NCBI GenBank assembly: GCA_964352025.1
Contig: CAYGPZ010000012.1
Location: 41,164-105,163, forward strand
Source of the DNA: Hirschia sp964352025
GTDB taxonomy: Bacteria > Pseudomonadota > Alphaproteobacteria > Caulobacterales > Hyphomonadaceae
Length of the DNA stretch: 64,000 nucleotides
Direction: 5' to 3'
Shown here: in pieces, positions 52,101-59,972 of the stretch
Layout of the letters: each line of letters begins with the position of its first letter
Numbering within the stretch: position 1 is the first letter of the stretch
The notes under the pieces: generated by a model
What the model was told of the DNA's origin: nothing
What the model saw: the letters and a program-made list of their open reading frames with translations, nothing else
The model's database searches: none
Program-made: the position numbers and the translations under genes

Positions 52101-54020
52101 GGAGACATGTCTGGTGATGTGTTTGGAAACGGTATGTTGTTGTCTGAGCAGACCAAGCTTGTTGGTGCCTTCAACCACATGCACATCTTTGTTGACCCTA
52201 CTCCAAATACTCAAGTCAGCTATGAAGAACGTAAACGCCTATTTGATATGGGTCGTTCGTCTTGGACGGATTACAACACTGACTTGTTGTCAAAAGGTGG
52301 GAAGATATTCTCTCGTGCTGATAAAGCCGTTGAACTGACAGATGAAATTCAAGCGCTTACAGGCATTACAGAAAAGTCTGTCGCGCCAAACACGCTAATC
52401 CGCGCGATTTTAGAGCTTAACGCAGAATTATTGTGGTTTGGCGGAATTGGTACCTATGTCAAATCAGAAGACGAGCTGCATTCGCAAGTTGGCGATAAAG
52501 CCAATGACGATCTTCGTCTTAATGGTAGTGAGCTGAATGTTAAAATCATCGGTGAAGGTGCCAATCTTGGGGTTACCCAAAAAGGACGTATCGAATTTGC
52601 GCGCAATGGTGGACGTATCAATACAGATGCGATCGATAATTCCGCCGGTGTGGATAGTTCAGACCATGAGGTCAATATCAAAATCCTGCTCACAGAAGCC
52701 ATCAATACGGGTGAGTTAGCAGTCGAAGACCGTAATGAACTCCTTGCATCGATGACAGATGACGTCGCTGAACATGTATTGGTCAATAATTACGACCAGT
52801 CAGGCGCACTAACCATTATGGAAGCCAGCGCAACCGCAGATTTGGATGCACATGCGCAATTTATGTCGACTTTGGAAGCAGAAGACAAACTAGATCGCGG
52901 CGTCGAATTCCTGCCCGACACAGATGCAATTTCAGCATTAAAAGCGCAAGGACTTGGCCTGACACGTCCGGAAATGTCCGTCCTTTTGGCATATGCGAAA
53001 AATGACCTGTTCGAGGCTATTGTACAAAGCAGCGCGCCAGATGATCTAGCATTCCAGCCTTTGCTAAAATCATACTTCCCATCTGCGTTAGATAAATATG
53101 AAGCACCCCGTGCAAACCACAAACTAAAACGCGAAATCATTGCAACGCGATTGGCCAACCGCCTCGTGAATATGACGGGACCTGTCTACCCATATGAAAT
53201 GCGTGATGCTTCAGCTGTCGATATCGGTATTCTTGTTCGGGCGACAGAAGCAGCGCGTGCTATTTTCGGACTTGATGAATTGTGTGCACGTATTGATGCA
53301 CTCGACAATAAAGCTCCCGCACATGCGCAAACGCTCATGCGTCAGGAAATCACCGGCACATTACGACAGCTTACGGGTGGTCTGGTCTCCCCTGTCCTAC
53401 AAGGTGCAGAGCTAACCGAACTGATCGAAGATTATTCCAAAGGCGTCAAATCGCTCAAGGAGAATTTGGACTCATGCATTAGTCCCTTCTCGCTAAGCCG
53501 CATTAAAGCGCGTGCGGACAGCTTTGTTGAAGCCGGAGCACCAGCAGACATTGCTATGGACGCGGCCAATGTACGTATTTTAGCAACCGCGAGAGAAGCG
53601 GTAGACGTTTCCAACAAAACCGGATGGGATGTCGTTCCAACCGCTCGTATACAACATGCATTAGACGATCTTATGGGATTAGATAAAATGCGCGCGGCGT
53701 TAAGAGACATCCAGCTAGATGGACACTGGGAACGGCTCGCACTGCAGCGCGTAAGCGATGCACTCCCTTCTCAGGAAGCTGCGTTATCGGAATTGGCAAT
53801 TAATCACGCCAAGAAGGACGGCCATAAACCAGAGCATATTACTTTGGAATCTGCGAGAGAAGCAGTTGAAATGTGGCTAACTCCGCTGAAAGTTGAAGTT
53901 AACCGCGTGACTTTTCCTATAGATCAATTTGAAGCATCGGGTAGTTGGACTTTAGCCAAACTGGTATTAGTTGGAGATGCTTTGCGAGAATTTGTTCAAA
54001 ATTCTGTAAATAGAGTGTAA
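49182..54020 (+). CDS. gdhB: NAD-dependent glutamate dehydrogenase, 180-kDa class
   Basis: This large enzyme oxidatively deaminates glutamate to 2-oxoglutarate for amino-acid catabolism. The 1612-residue protein is the expected length of the L-GDH180 class (about 1600). The N-terminal regulatory part has ACT-like repeats; the catalytic core starts near residue 800 with GPVARGGLRWSDRRDDFRTE, then QVKNAVIVPVGSKGGF and the NAD-binding region with GVGDMSGDVFGNGM. A single ORF spans it with no frameshift. It is downstream of a structured RNA that may regulate it, and a GNAT gene follows. Confidence 0.96.
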   Translation: MSFTATNSSLAFAVDEILTSEALYSEAQNDNRDDPARDIFLKQFCNSASMDEFAPFSADDAAAVAIELWNFSKSVDASIRSIRSRHCYGANNKDMDRTLFEIVGPDIPFLVDSAVAALVGSGVEIVAVVHPVVDNQSLIQIHSPPLSEARCAEVESILKETFNDVELATSDYKAMKAAMHEAAESTLKMPVIEGRSSEEIQEANLFLEWLKNEHFFFLGVRSYSYKNLSDNQSDDEQALEPEIVGTSLGILRDETRHILSHGKEPAVITPRIRAFLNEPSPLIVAKSNVRSLVHRRVYADYVGVKRLDEDGNVIGETRFVGLFTAAAYTRMAKDVPLIRHKLQNVKDSLDLHNSSYSMNALDNVLETYPRDELFQISEDDLARFSYNILTLYQRPRTRLFVRRDKFNRYVSALLFTPRDNYSPELRRIAHTTIAEAYGGRESAFYPSFNDGPLARVHFIIGLNPDHKEPDVDALDIQLRQLAESWQDGLARAARLAVSPPPELFNHQFNEAYKEAFEPEEALRDLDLIYSIPEDQDVAVRAYKCEKEGTTSCKIYRRDNPLELSNMVPVLENMGLRVLSETSYPIISNPKSRTQKTVWVHDLELQFPRSETELGKDFEDGFVAVWNGRTEDDGFNQLILHLGISWRHAALIRTLCRYRQQTGMDASQAVQIDALVNHPEISADLIKLFDERFDPSSGVESEVELQDRKASADLISERIVKALEKVSSLDDDRVLRRTMHLINAIQRTNFYQLNAANAHYPHISLKIASQELEDLPAPKPFREIFVWSPMVEGVHLRFGPVARGGLRWSDRRDDFRTEVLGLVKAQQVKNAVIVPVGSKGGFFPKQLPVSGTREDFINGGIAAYKVFISSLLQITDNIENGVAKRPANVFAWDGDDPYLVVAADKGTATFSDIANGLSQDHDFWLDDAFASGGSVGYDHKKMGITARGAWEAVKRHFREIGKDIQNEAFTAIGVGDMSGDVFGNGMLLSEQTKLVGAFNHMHIFVDPTPNTQVSYEERKRLFDMGRSSWTDYNTDLLSKGGKIFSRADKAVELTDEIQALTGITEKSVAPNTLIRAILELNAELLWFGGIGTYVKSEDELHSQVGDKANDDLRLNGSELNVKIIGEGANLGVTQKGRIEFARNGGRINTDAIDNSAGVDSSDHEVNIKILLTEAINTGELAVEDRNELLASMTDDVAEHVLVNNYDQSGALTIMEASATADLDAHAQFMSTLEAEDKLDRGVEFLPDTDAISALKAQGLGLTRPEMSVLLAYAKNDLFEAIVQSSAPDDLAFQPLLKSYFPSALDKYEAPRANHKLKREIIATRLANRLVNMTGPVYPYEMRDASAVDIGILVRATEAARAIFGLDELCARIDALDNKAPAHAQTLMRQEITGTLRQLTGGLVSPVLQGAELTELIEDYSKGVKSLKENLDSCISPFSLSRIKARADSFVEAGAPADIAMDAANVRILATAREAVDVSNKTGWDVVPTARIQHALDDLMGLDKMRAALRDIQLDGHWERLALQRVSDALPSQEAALSELAINHAKKDGHKPEHITLESAREAVEMWLTPLKVEVNRVTFPIDQFEASGSWTLAKLVLVGDALREFVQNSVNRV

Positions 54021-54023
54021 GTA

Positions 54024-54050
54024 CTTATCGAGACATATTTTTTCGATAAG
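54024..54050. other. Hairpin between gdh and the GNAT gene
   Basis: CTTATCGA (54024-54031) and TCGATAAG (54043-54050) form a perfect 8-bp stem 3 bases after the gdh stop, with a T-rich loop. The GNAT ribosome site AAGGA overlaps the downstream edge, so the hairpin may reduce GNAT translation or end part of the transcripts. Confidence 0.45.
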
Positions 54051-54063
54051 AAGGACTTATAAA

Positions 54064-54588
54064 TTGCGTGCAGTATCTTTGAGTTTTAGAGACGCCCGCC
54101 CTGAAGATGCAGGGCGTCTTACTGAAATTGGCCGAGATACATTCTCGGAAACTTTCGGGATGCTGTATAAGCACGAAGATTTGCAGGCCTATCTCGACGA
54201 TAATTTTACTGTTGAAAAACAACTAGCTGAAATCGAAGATCCGAATATCGAAATTCGAATTGCCGCTATGCGTACCAAAACAATTGCGTACGCCAAACTC
54301 GCTCCCGTTAAGCTACCAGTGGAGCACGATCCAGCAACGTCTTTAGAGTTACACCGCCTATATGTTCGCCAAGAAGGACAAGGGGTTGGGGTTGGCCGCA
54401 TCCTCCTCACCTGGGCGATTGAACAAGCCAGACAACGTGGCGCAAAAGCAATTTATCTAGGTGTCTGGGAAAATAATCAACGCGCAATCTCAGTCTATGA
54501 AACACGCAATTTTGAAACCGTCGGAACATACAATTTTGACGTTGGCGGCAAACAAGACAATGAAGTCATTATGCGTAAAAAACTTTAG
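54064..54588 (+). CDS. GNAT-family N-acetyltransferase
   Basis: This 174-residue acetyltransferase has FRDARPEDAGRLTEI at the N-terminus, the acetyl-CoA loop RQEGQGVGVGRILL and C-terminal LGVWENNQRAISVYETRNFE. The start is TTG at 54064 with AAGGA 8 bases upstream; no ATG fits the family start. It lies 43 bases after gdh and may be co-transcribed. Substrate is not predictable; it is close to the group that includes spermidine/peptide acetylators. Confidence 0.87.
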   Translation: MRAVSLSFRDARPEDAGRLTEIGRDTFSETFGMLYKHEDLQAYLDDNFTVEKQLAEIEDPNIEIRIAAMRTKTIAYAKLAPVKLPVEHDPATSLELHRLYVRQEGQGVGVGRILLTWAIEQARQRGAKAIYLGVWENNQRAISVYETRNFETVGTYNFDVGGKQDNEVIMRKKL

Positions 54589-54614
54589 TCCAATTCGAAT
54601 TAGCTCTACCAGAT

Positions 54615-54646
54615 AAAAAAGCCCCGAGACTTTCATCTCAGGGCTT
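54615..54646 (-). terminator. Rho-independent terminator of the TonB-receptor gene
   Basis: On the minus strand AAGCCCTGAGA pairs with TCTCGGGGCTT (one G-U wobble) around a 6-base loop and is followed by TTTTTTAT. It lies 25 bases beyond the receptor stop. Confidence 0.88.
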
Positions 54647-54670
54647 AATCTACTTAATTGCTATCGCGCT

Positions 54671-56866
54671 TTAGAAACGACCACGTACTGTTAGACGGGC
54701 ATTTAGCGGCTCCCCTACTGTGACCTGATGCGTGCTGTGCGCATTCGGGAAGTAAGTCTCATCCGTTAGGTTTTCAACATTCAACTGAATGCGAAGCTTT
54801 TCTGATACATCGTAGAATGCTGCTGCATCAACGCGTGTATATGCAGGAAGCGTACTCGAGTTATCGTTATTGATGAAGCTCTCATCTTGATAAGATACAC
54901 CAAGACCAAAGCCCAGTTTTTCAGTTGCCTGATAAGAATTCCATAGTGAGAAAGTATGTTCTGGTAGCTCACGAGGACGTAATCCTGTGTCACCTCCTTG
55001 ATTGACGATCTCTCCATCCAAATAGCTATAACCAGCTGAGATATTCCATTGCTCTGTAATTTGACCTAGCAACTGAGCTTCAAAACCAGTTGTTTCGGCC
55101 TCAACACGTACTTGAATAGAAACATCGCCTGTTGGGTTTGTTTCAGTACTGGAATCAACTTCTGGCGACGTTGATTGAATTTGGAACACGGCTGCAGTGA
55201 AGCTCAAAGCTTCTGCAAAATCCCACTTCAAACCAGCTTCAAGGTTTTCAAACTTGTCTGGAGCCAATGCTTCATTTGTGCCTCCCAAGCTGGCGAACTG
55301 ACCACCTGAACTTGGAATAAAGCTCTCACTATAACTTGTATAAACTGAGATATTTTCTTGTGGCTTGAAGATCAATCCAAAACGAGGAGAAATCTCTTCA
55401 TCTCTGCGGGTTGTGTTAGACGTTTCTTCAATACCAGTAGAGTTGAATACGCCTTTATCAACAGCGTCTACACCAATTTCAAAACTGTCAAAACGGGCAC
55501 CTAAAACAACATCTAAATATTGATTGATTTCAATCTGATCCTGCACATAGGCAGAGAACACATCTACAGCACCGTATGATTTATCGTTCAGGTCAGTAAA
55601 ACTCATTGAAGTCGGCATAGTTCCATCCGCACGAATTCCAGCACCGCCTCTAAAGTTTAGCGGGGCTGTAATAAGAAATGCTTCACGGTCTGAATCCATG
55701 CCAATTGGGTCATCAAATACACTAAACTCTGGATTATAACGATCGTTGTCATTGCTTGTGTCGATATATTCAGCGCCTGCAACAACTGTATGACCAAATA
55801 TGCCAGTCGTGAATTCACCAACCAAGTTTCCAGATAATATAAAGTTGGTACGCTGAGTCGTGTCTACATATCCGTCTAGATCTACAGTTTCAGCTCCACC
55901 AAAGTCTGCGTCACTCGCTGTATAGTTAGCAGCATAGAAGTTTTGGTACAGCTTGTCGTAATCACCGTAAAAAGCGCTAAAATTACCTTTTAAATTCTCG
56001 GAAAATTCGTGCTGTAATTTCGTACGGAATAGGTGAGCAACAAATTCTGTTTCATTCAGGTCAGGGTCACCAAAAACAATATCTTTGAAGCGTTCAATCG
56101 GCTCTCCATCTGAACCTGTAGGGATACCACGGTCAATAAAGCGCTCATGGTTTGCATATTCATAGGAGAGGTCCAAACTCGTCTTTGGGCTTAGCGCGAA
56201 TTTGAAAGTTGGGTTTAAACCGATTTGCTGACCACCAAAGAAATCGCGGTGGTTTTCCAAGCTGCCATACATCGCGTTTAAACGGAAAGCAGATGTGTCG
56301 GAGAGACCAACATTTGCATCTAGATTCAATTCATATCCACCGAATGTATCAGCGCTGACTTGATAGCCTGCAAACTCCTCACCGATCTGACCTTTTTTCG
56401 TCACACGGTTTAGAATACCACCTGTACCACCACGTCCAAATAGAAGTGCGTTTGGACCACGAAGAATTTCAACTTGCTCAAGATTGTAGAGTGGACGGTA
56501 ATATTGAACATCGTCACGTACACCATCTAGATAAAAGTCAGCTGTTGAACGCACACCACGGAAAACGACAGCGTCACGGTGCCCCTCCCCTTGGGATGTG
56601 TTCACACCCGGCGTGTAATTTACGATATCACCAATGCTTGTGTATCCGCGCTCAGCAATTTGGTCAGCAGTCGTGATCGACAGACTTTGTGGCACATCGA
56701 TAATTGGTGTGGGGGCTTTTAGAGAATTCACTTTGTCTGAATACAAATACTGCCCTTTGACAATAATAGTATCTTGAACAGCTGTAGTAGCTGCAACGTC
56801 AGCAAAAGAAGTGTTAGAAACGCTCATCAGCGCAGCCACAGCCACTCCCCAGTTTAATTTACTCAT
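54671..56866 (-). CDS. TonB-dependent ferric-siderophore receptor
   Basis: This 731-residue outer-membrane receptor has a signal peptide (1-22, ending SFADVA), a TonB-box-like DTIIVKG, a plug domain (VPQSLSITTADQIAERG, VVFRGVRSTADFYLDGVRDD, EILRGPNALLFGRGG) and a 22-strand barrel ending in aromatic LTVRGRF. The plug resembles the FhuA/FpvA class of ferric-siderophore receptors. The 185-bp region upstream has two Fur-box-like palindromes, so it is probably iron-repressed. No siderophore-utilisation partner gene is adjacent. Confidence 0.94.
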   Translation of the reverse strand: MSKLNWGVAVAALMSVSNTSFADVAATTAVQDTIIVKGQYLYSDKVNSLKAPTPIIDVPQSLSITTADQIAERGYTSIGDIVNYTPGVNTSQGEGHRDAVVFRGVRSTADFYLDGVRDDVQYYRPLYNLEQVEILRGPNALLFGRGGTGGILNRVTKKGQIGEEFAGYQVSADTFGGYELNLDANVGLSDTSAFRLNAMYGSLENHRDFFGGQQIGLNPTFKFALSPKTSLDLSYEYANHERFIDRGIPTGSDGEPIERFKDIVFGDPDLNETEFVAHLFRTKLQHEFSENLKGNFSAFYGDYDKLYQNFYAANYTASDADFGGAETVDLDGYVDTTQRTNFILSGNLVGEFTTGIFGHTVVAGAEYIDTSNDNDRYNPEFSVFDDPIGMDSDREAFLITAPLNFRGGAGIRADGTMPTSMSFTDLNDKSYGAVDVFSAYVQDQIEINQYLDVVLGARFDSFEIGVDAVDKGVFNSTGIEETSNTTRRDEEISPRFGLIFKPQENISVYTSYSESFIPSSGGQFASLGGTNEALAPDKFENLEAGLKWDFAEALSFTAAVFQIQSTSPEVDSSTETNPTGDVSIQVRVEAETTGFEAQLLGQITEQWNISAGYSYLDGEIVNQGGDTGLRPRELPEHTFSLWNSYQATEKLGFGLGVSYQDESFINNDNSSTLPAYTRVDAAAFYDVSEKLRIQLNVENLTDETYFPNAHSTHQVTVGEPLNARLTVRGRF

Positions 56867-56900
56867 TTGGCCTAAAACTCTCTCAAACCCAAAATACTAA

Positions 56901-56915
56901 TGCGAATTATTCGCA
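56901..56915. promoter_or_regulatory. Fur-box-like palindrome 1
   Basis: TGCGAATTATTCGCA is a perfect 7-1-7 inverted repeat of the Fur-box form, 35 bases upstream of the TonB-receptor start. It most likely binds Fur under iron-replete conditions. Confidence 0.6.
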
Positions 56916-56973
56916 AACAATAAATGCGTCCTACCAAATTGAGAATGAAATGCAATAGTGATTTCAAATTAAA

Positions 56974-56988
56974 TGCGAATGATTATCA
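56974..56988. promoter_or_regulatory. Fur-box-like palindrome 2
   Basis: TGCGAATGATTATCA fits the 7-1-7 Fur box closely (the right half ATTATCA is the classical half-site). It lies 108 bases upstream of the TonB receptor and could also affect the divergent potassium-channel gene. Confidence 0.6.
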
Positions 56989-57087
56989 AAATGATGTAAA
57001 AATACACACATCATTGCCATAAACTCAAAGCAGTTTAATCATGAGAACACTTTGATTAGCAGACGTTTTACAACTGACGAGGTTTCA

Positions 57088-57861
57088 ATGGCATTTCGCT
57101 CTAAACTGTACAAAGCCTTGGAACCATCTGCACGCTCCAAAGGCATATCCAGCATAAATATCGCGCTGATAATTCTAGTAATCTTCAGCTTTATTGCATT
57201 TTCATTGGAAACAGAAACGAGCTTATCTCAGCCATTTCGAGATAATTTGAGTCTATTTAATTATTTCGTTCTGGCTGTCTTCGCGATTGAATTTCTATTT
57301 AGAGTGTGGGTCGCATCTGAAAACCCCGAATATAAAGGCATTCAGGGGCGCATACGTTATATGATGACCCCCTTTGCCATCACTGACCTTTTGGCATTTC
57401 TACCCGAACTTATCGCCTTAGCCCTGACACATGGCGATTTACACGCAATTGCGGCTTTACGGATCCTCAGACTATTCCGCTTGCTAAAGCTAGTGCGCTT
57501 CATCCCAGCATTTGGCCTATTGTCATCGGCACTGAAACGATCAGGATCAAGCCTGCTTGTGGCTCTATGTATGGCCCTCGCACTGATTTATGTCTCTGCC
57601 ATCATCATTTATTTCATTGAAGGTGACGCACAGCCTGACACTTTTGGCTCTATTCCACGCGCCACATGGTGGGCTATCGCAACGCTAACCACCGTGGGAT
57701 ATGGAGACACCTATCCTATCACTGTCGGCGGAAAGATTTTTGCTGGCATCATCGCCCTGGCAGGTATCGGGGTCGTCGCCCTACCCGCAGGTATATTTGC
57801 ATCCGCAGTGTCAGATGAAATGAATGAAAGAGCCCAACAGAAAAAACAAGACAGCACATGA
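57088..57861 (+). CDS. Voltage-gated potassium channel (six-helix Kv-type)
   Basis: From ATG 57088 (GAGG upstream) the protein has 257 residues. It has a six-helix layout: S4 is visible as RILRLFRLLKLVRFI with regularly spaced Arg/Lys, and the pore loop carries the selectivity filter TVGYGD. The N-terminal frame extends to a TTG at 57052, not needed. It resembles KvAP/Kch-like bacterial channels. It is divergent from the TonB receptor and followed by a 190-bp gap. A role in membrane potential or K+ homeostasis is expected. Confidence 0.93.
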   Translation: MAFRSKLYKALEPSARSKGISSINIALIILVIFSFIAFSLETETSLSQPFRDNLSLFNYFVLAVFAIEFLFRVWVASENPEYKGIQGRIRYMMTPFAITDLLAFLPELIALALTHGDLHAIAALRILRLFRLLKLVRFIPAFGLLSSALKRSGSSLLVALCMALALIYVSAIIIYFIEGDAQPDTFGSIPRATWWAIATLTTVGYGDTYPITVGGKIFAGIIALAGIGVVALPAGIFASAVSDEMNERAQQKKQDST

Positions 57862-58051
57862 GATTAATGAAATCCGAAATTAGTCAAATTATAAACAGAG
57901 TATTTATTCAATTTACAACATTGATTAACCTAGCGCCTTAAAACTACACTATATTTCTGACGGACTATTCATCAAGAAACTCTATTATTCGCGGTAACCG
58001 CATCGACAATGTAACGCGATCTTTGAAAGACGCACCGCCGGAGTATAGAGT

Positions 58052-59881
58052 ATGGACATTCATTTCGATGAACTTCTCGTTCTGAAACGCTTTCTCGCGC
58101 CATTCATGGCTGATGAACGTGTTTACGTACTCTATTTATTGTCATCCCTTTTTTTGGCCGTCATTTGCCTGCGTTATGTCGTAACGCATGATCACGATGA
58201 GAACCAAGCAACTGGAGATAAGACATCTCCCCTAAGCCAAATCTTTACCGTTCGCGTTTGGGGACACACGTCATCCTTACAAGATCTCAAAATTTTTGCT
58301 TTTAATGCCATCATATATATTGGTCTGATCGGTCAATTCCTTATTAGTGTGAATGGCATTGCTTCACTCAGCTATTCTGGATTTGCTGGATGGCTAGGTG
58401 ACCAATCAACACCTTTACTCAATTCAATCACCGCAAAAATTCTTTACACAATCGTCTCTCTAATCCTTATCGATTTTGCGATTTTCTTTGCGCACTATCT
58501 ATTCCACAAAGTACCCTTCCTGTGGGAATTTCACAAAGTGCACCACTCTGCAGAGGTGCTAACCCCGATCACACTATTCCGAATGCATCCTGTCGATCTA
58601 TTTTGCACTGGCATTATCGTCACTCTTATGAATGGCGGGGTAATAGGCCTCTTCTTTTTCCTTTCAGGGACAACCCCTGAAGCAATCCTCATCCTTGGCT
58701 TAAATGTCGGATCATTCTTATTTTATATCACTGGCTATAACCTTCGCCATTCCCAAATTTGGATGAATTACCCAAGCTGGCTCAATAAAATTTTGATTAG
58801 CCCAGCACAACACCAAATTCACCATTCTTCAAAGCCTGAACATTGGGATAAAAATATGGGGCTAATCTTTTCGATTTGGGATCAGTGGTTTGGTACACAT
58901 TACAACCCGAAAAAGTTTGAAAAACTTAAGTTTGGCGTGGATGAATCCTTACCGAACCCGTATGCAAATCTAGGTGAGATGATCTTCAAGCCTTTCGCAG
59001 AATCTTACGCACGCCTAAAAGAAGGCAAGTCATATGCCTATGGTATAAGTGGGATTGTGAGTGCATGTTTTATTTACACGAATGTATACCCACATATCTC
59101 AACTCTTTCTCTGGTTCCTCCGCCTCAGGAAGTACGACTTGCCAAACTAACGTGGACAGAAGTGCAAGACGAATTGGATAATGGCACGACGACAGTTTTA
59201 ATCCCGACTGCAGGCGTTGAACAAAATGGTCCACACGTTATTTTAGGCAAGCATGAAGCTGTCATTTCCTACACATCTCAAGAAATTGCGCGCCAACTCG
59301 CAAACACATTAGTCGCACCAGTTATCAATTACGTACCTGAAGGTGAAATAAACACCGGACATATGGACTTCGCTGGCACAATCAGCCTTCCGGAACCTAT
59401 TTTTGAAGCCACTCTAGAACATGCAGCTCGTAGCTTAAAATCTCATGGATTTACCGAAATCTACTTCATTGGAGATAGTGGCGGCAACCAAACAAGTCAG
59501 GCACGCGTAGCAGACAAACTAAACAGTGCTTGGGAAGCAGAAGGTGTACGTGTCGCCCAAATTGGAAATTACTATTTCGCGAATACGCAATTTGATACAT
59601 TGCTTGCTAAAGGGTATTCAGAAATCCAAATTGGATATCACGCTGGAATGCGCGACACATCAGAATTATTGTTTGTCGAGCCAGAAAGTGTTCGCAAAAA
59701 AGCTAAGCTACCAAACAAAGGGGCGGACCCCGGCTATTCAGGTGCACCCAGCTTATCTACGCCTCAAATCGGTAAGGAAATGTTGGATCTAAAGATCGGT
59801 GCAGCGTTGGCTGAAATTCAATCAATTCGAAAAAATACTCAACCGGAAAAGATTGTTCAGACAGCTAATTTGAAGCCCTAG
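58052..59881 (+). CDS. Fusion of membrane fatty-acid hydroxylase and creatininase-like domain
   Basis: This 609-residue protein has two unrelated domains in one frame. Residues about 1-300 form an ERG3/sterol-desaturase-type membrane di-iron hydroxylase: helices at 24-44, 82-102, 130-150 and 190-228, and His motifs H148/H152, H161/H164/H165, H233 and H254/H257/H258. After a hydrophobic stretch (about 328-345), residues 365-585 match the creatininase family: VEQNGPHVILGKHE (390-402), GHMDFAGTISL (436-446), GDSGGN (474-479), YHAGMRDTSE (529-538). The classical EQHGPH-type and GHGGN motifs are altered. Substrates are unknown; an N-terminal lipid oxidation with an outer or periplasmic amidohydrolase activity is speculative. 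Confidence 0.85.
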   Translation: MDIHFDELLVLKRFLAPFMADERVYVLYLLSSLFLAVICLRYVVTHDHDENQATGDKTSPLSQIFTVRVWGHTSSLQDLKIFAFNAIIYIGLIGQFLISVNGIASLSYSGFAGWLGDQSTPLLNSITAKILYTIVSLILIDFAIFFAHYLFHKVPFLWEFHKVHHSAEVLTPITLFRMHPVDLFCTGIIVTLMNGGVIGLFFFLSGTTPEAILILGLNVGSFLFYITGYNLRHSQIWMNYPSWLNKILISPAQHQIHHSSKPEHWDKNMGLIFSIWDQWFGTHYNPKKFEKLKFGVDESLPNPYANLGEMIFKPFAESYARLKEGKSYAYGISGIVSACFIYTNVYPHISTLSLVPPPQEVRLAKLTWTEVQDELDNGTTTVLIPTAGVEQNGPHVILGKHEAVISYTSQEIARQLANTLVAPVINYVPEGEINTGHMDFAGTISLPEPIFEATLEHAARSLKSHGFTEIYFIGDSGGNQTSQARVADKLNSAWEAEGVRVAQIGNYYFANTQFDTLLAKGYSEIQIGYHAGMRDTSELLFVEPESVRKKAKLPNKGADPGYSGAPSLSTPQIGKEMLDLKIGAALAEIQSIRKNTQPEKIVQTANLKP

Positions 59882-59972
59882 AAACGCTTAACAGGTCCGG
59901 TCTTTAAAAATCTGATCACCAAACCATCAAAATCCGCTTGGCGCTTTGCTCAACGAGTGCTAAATCCGGCCA

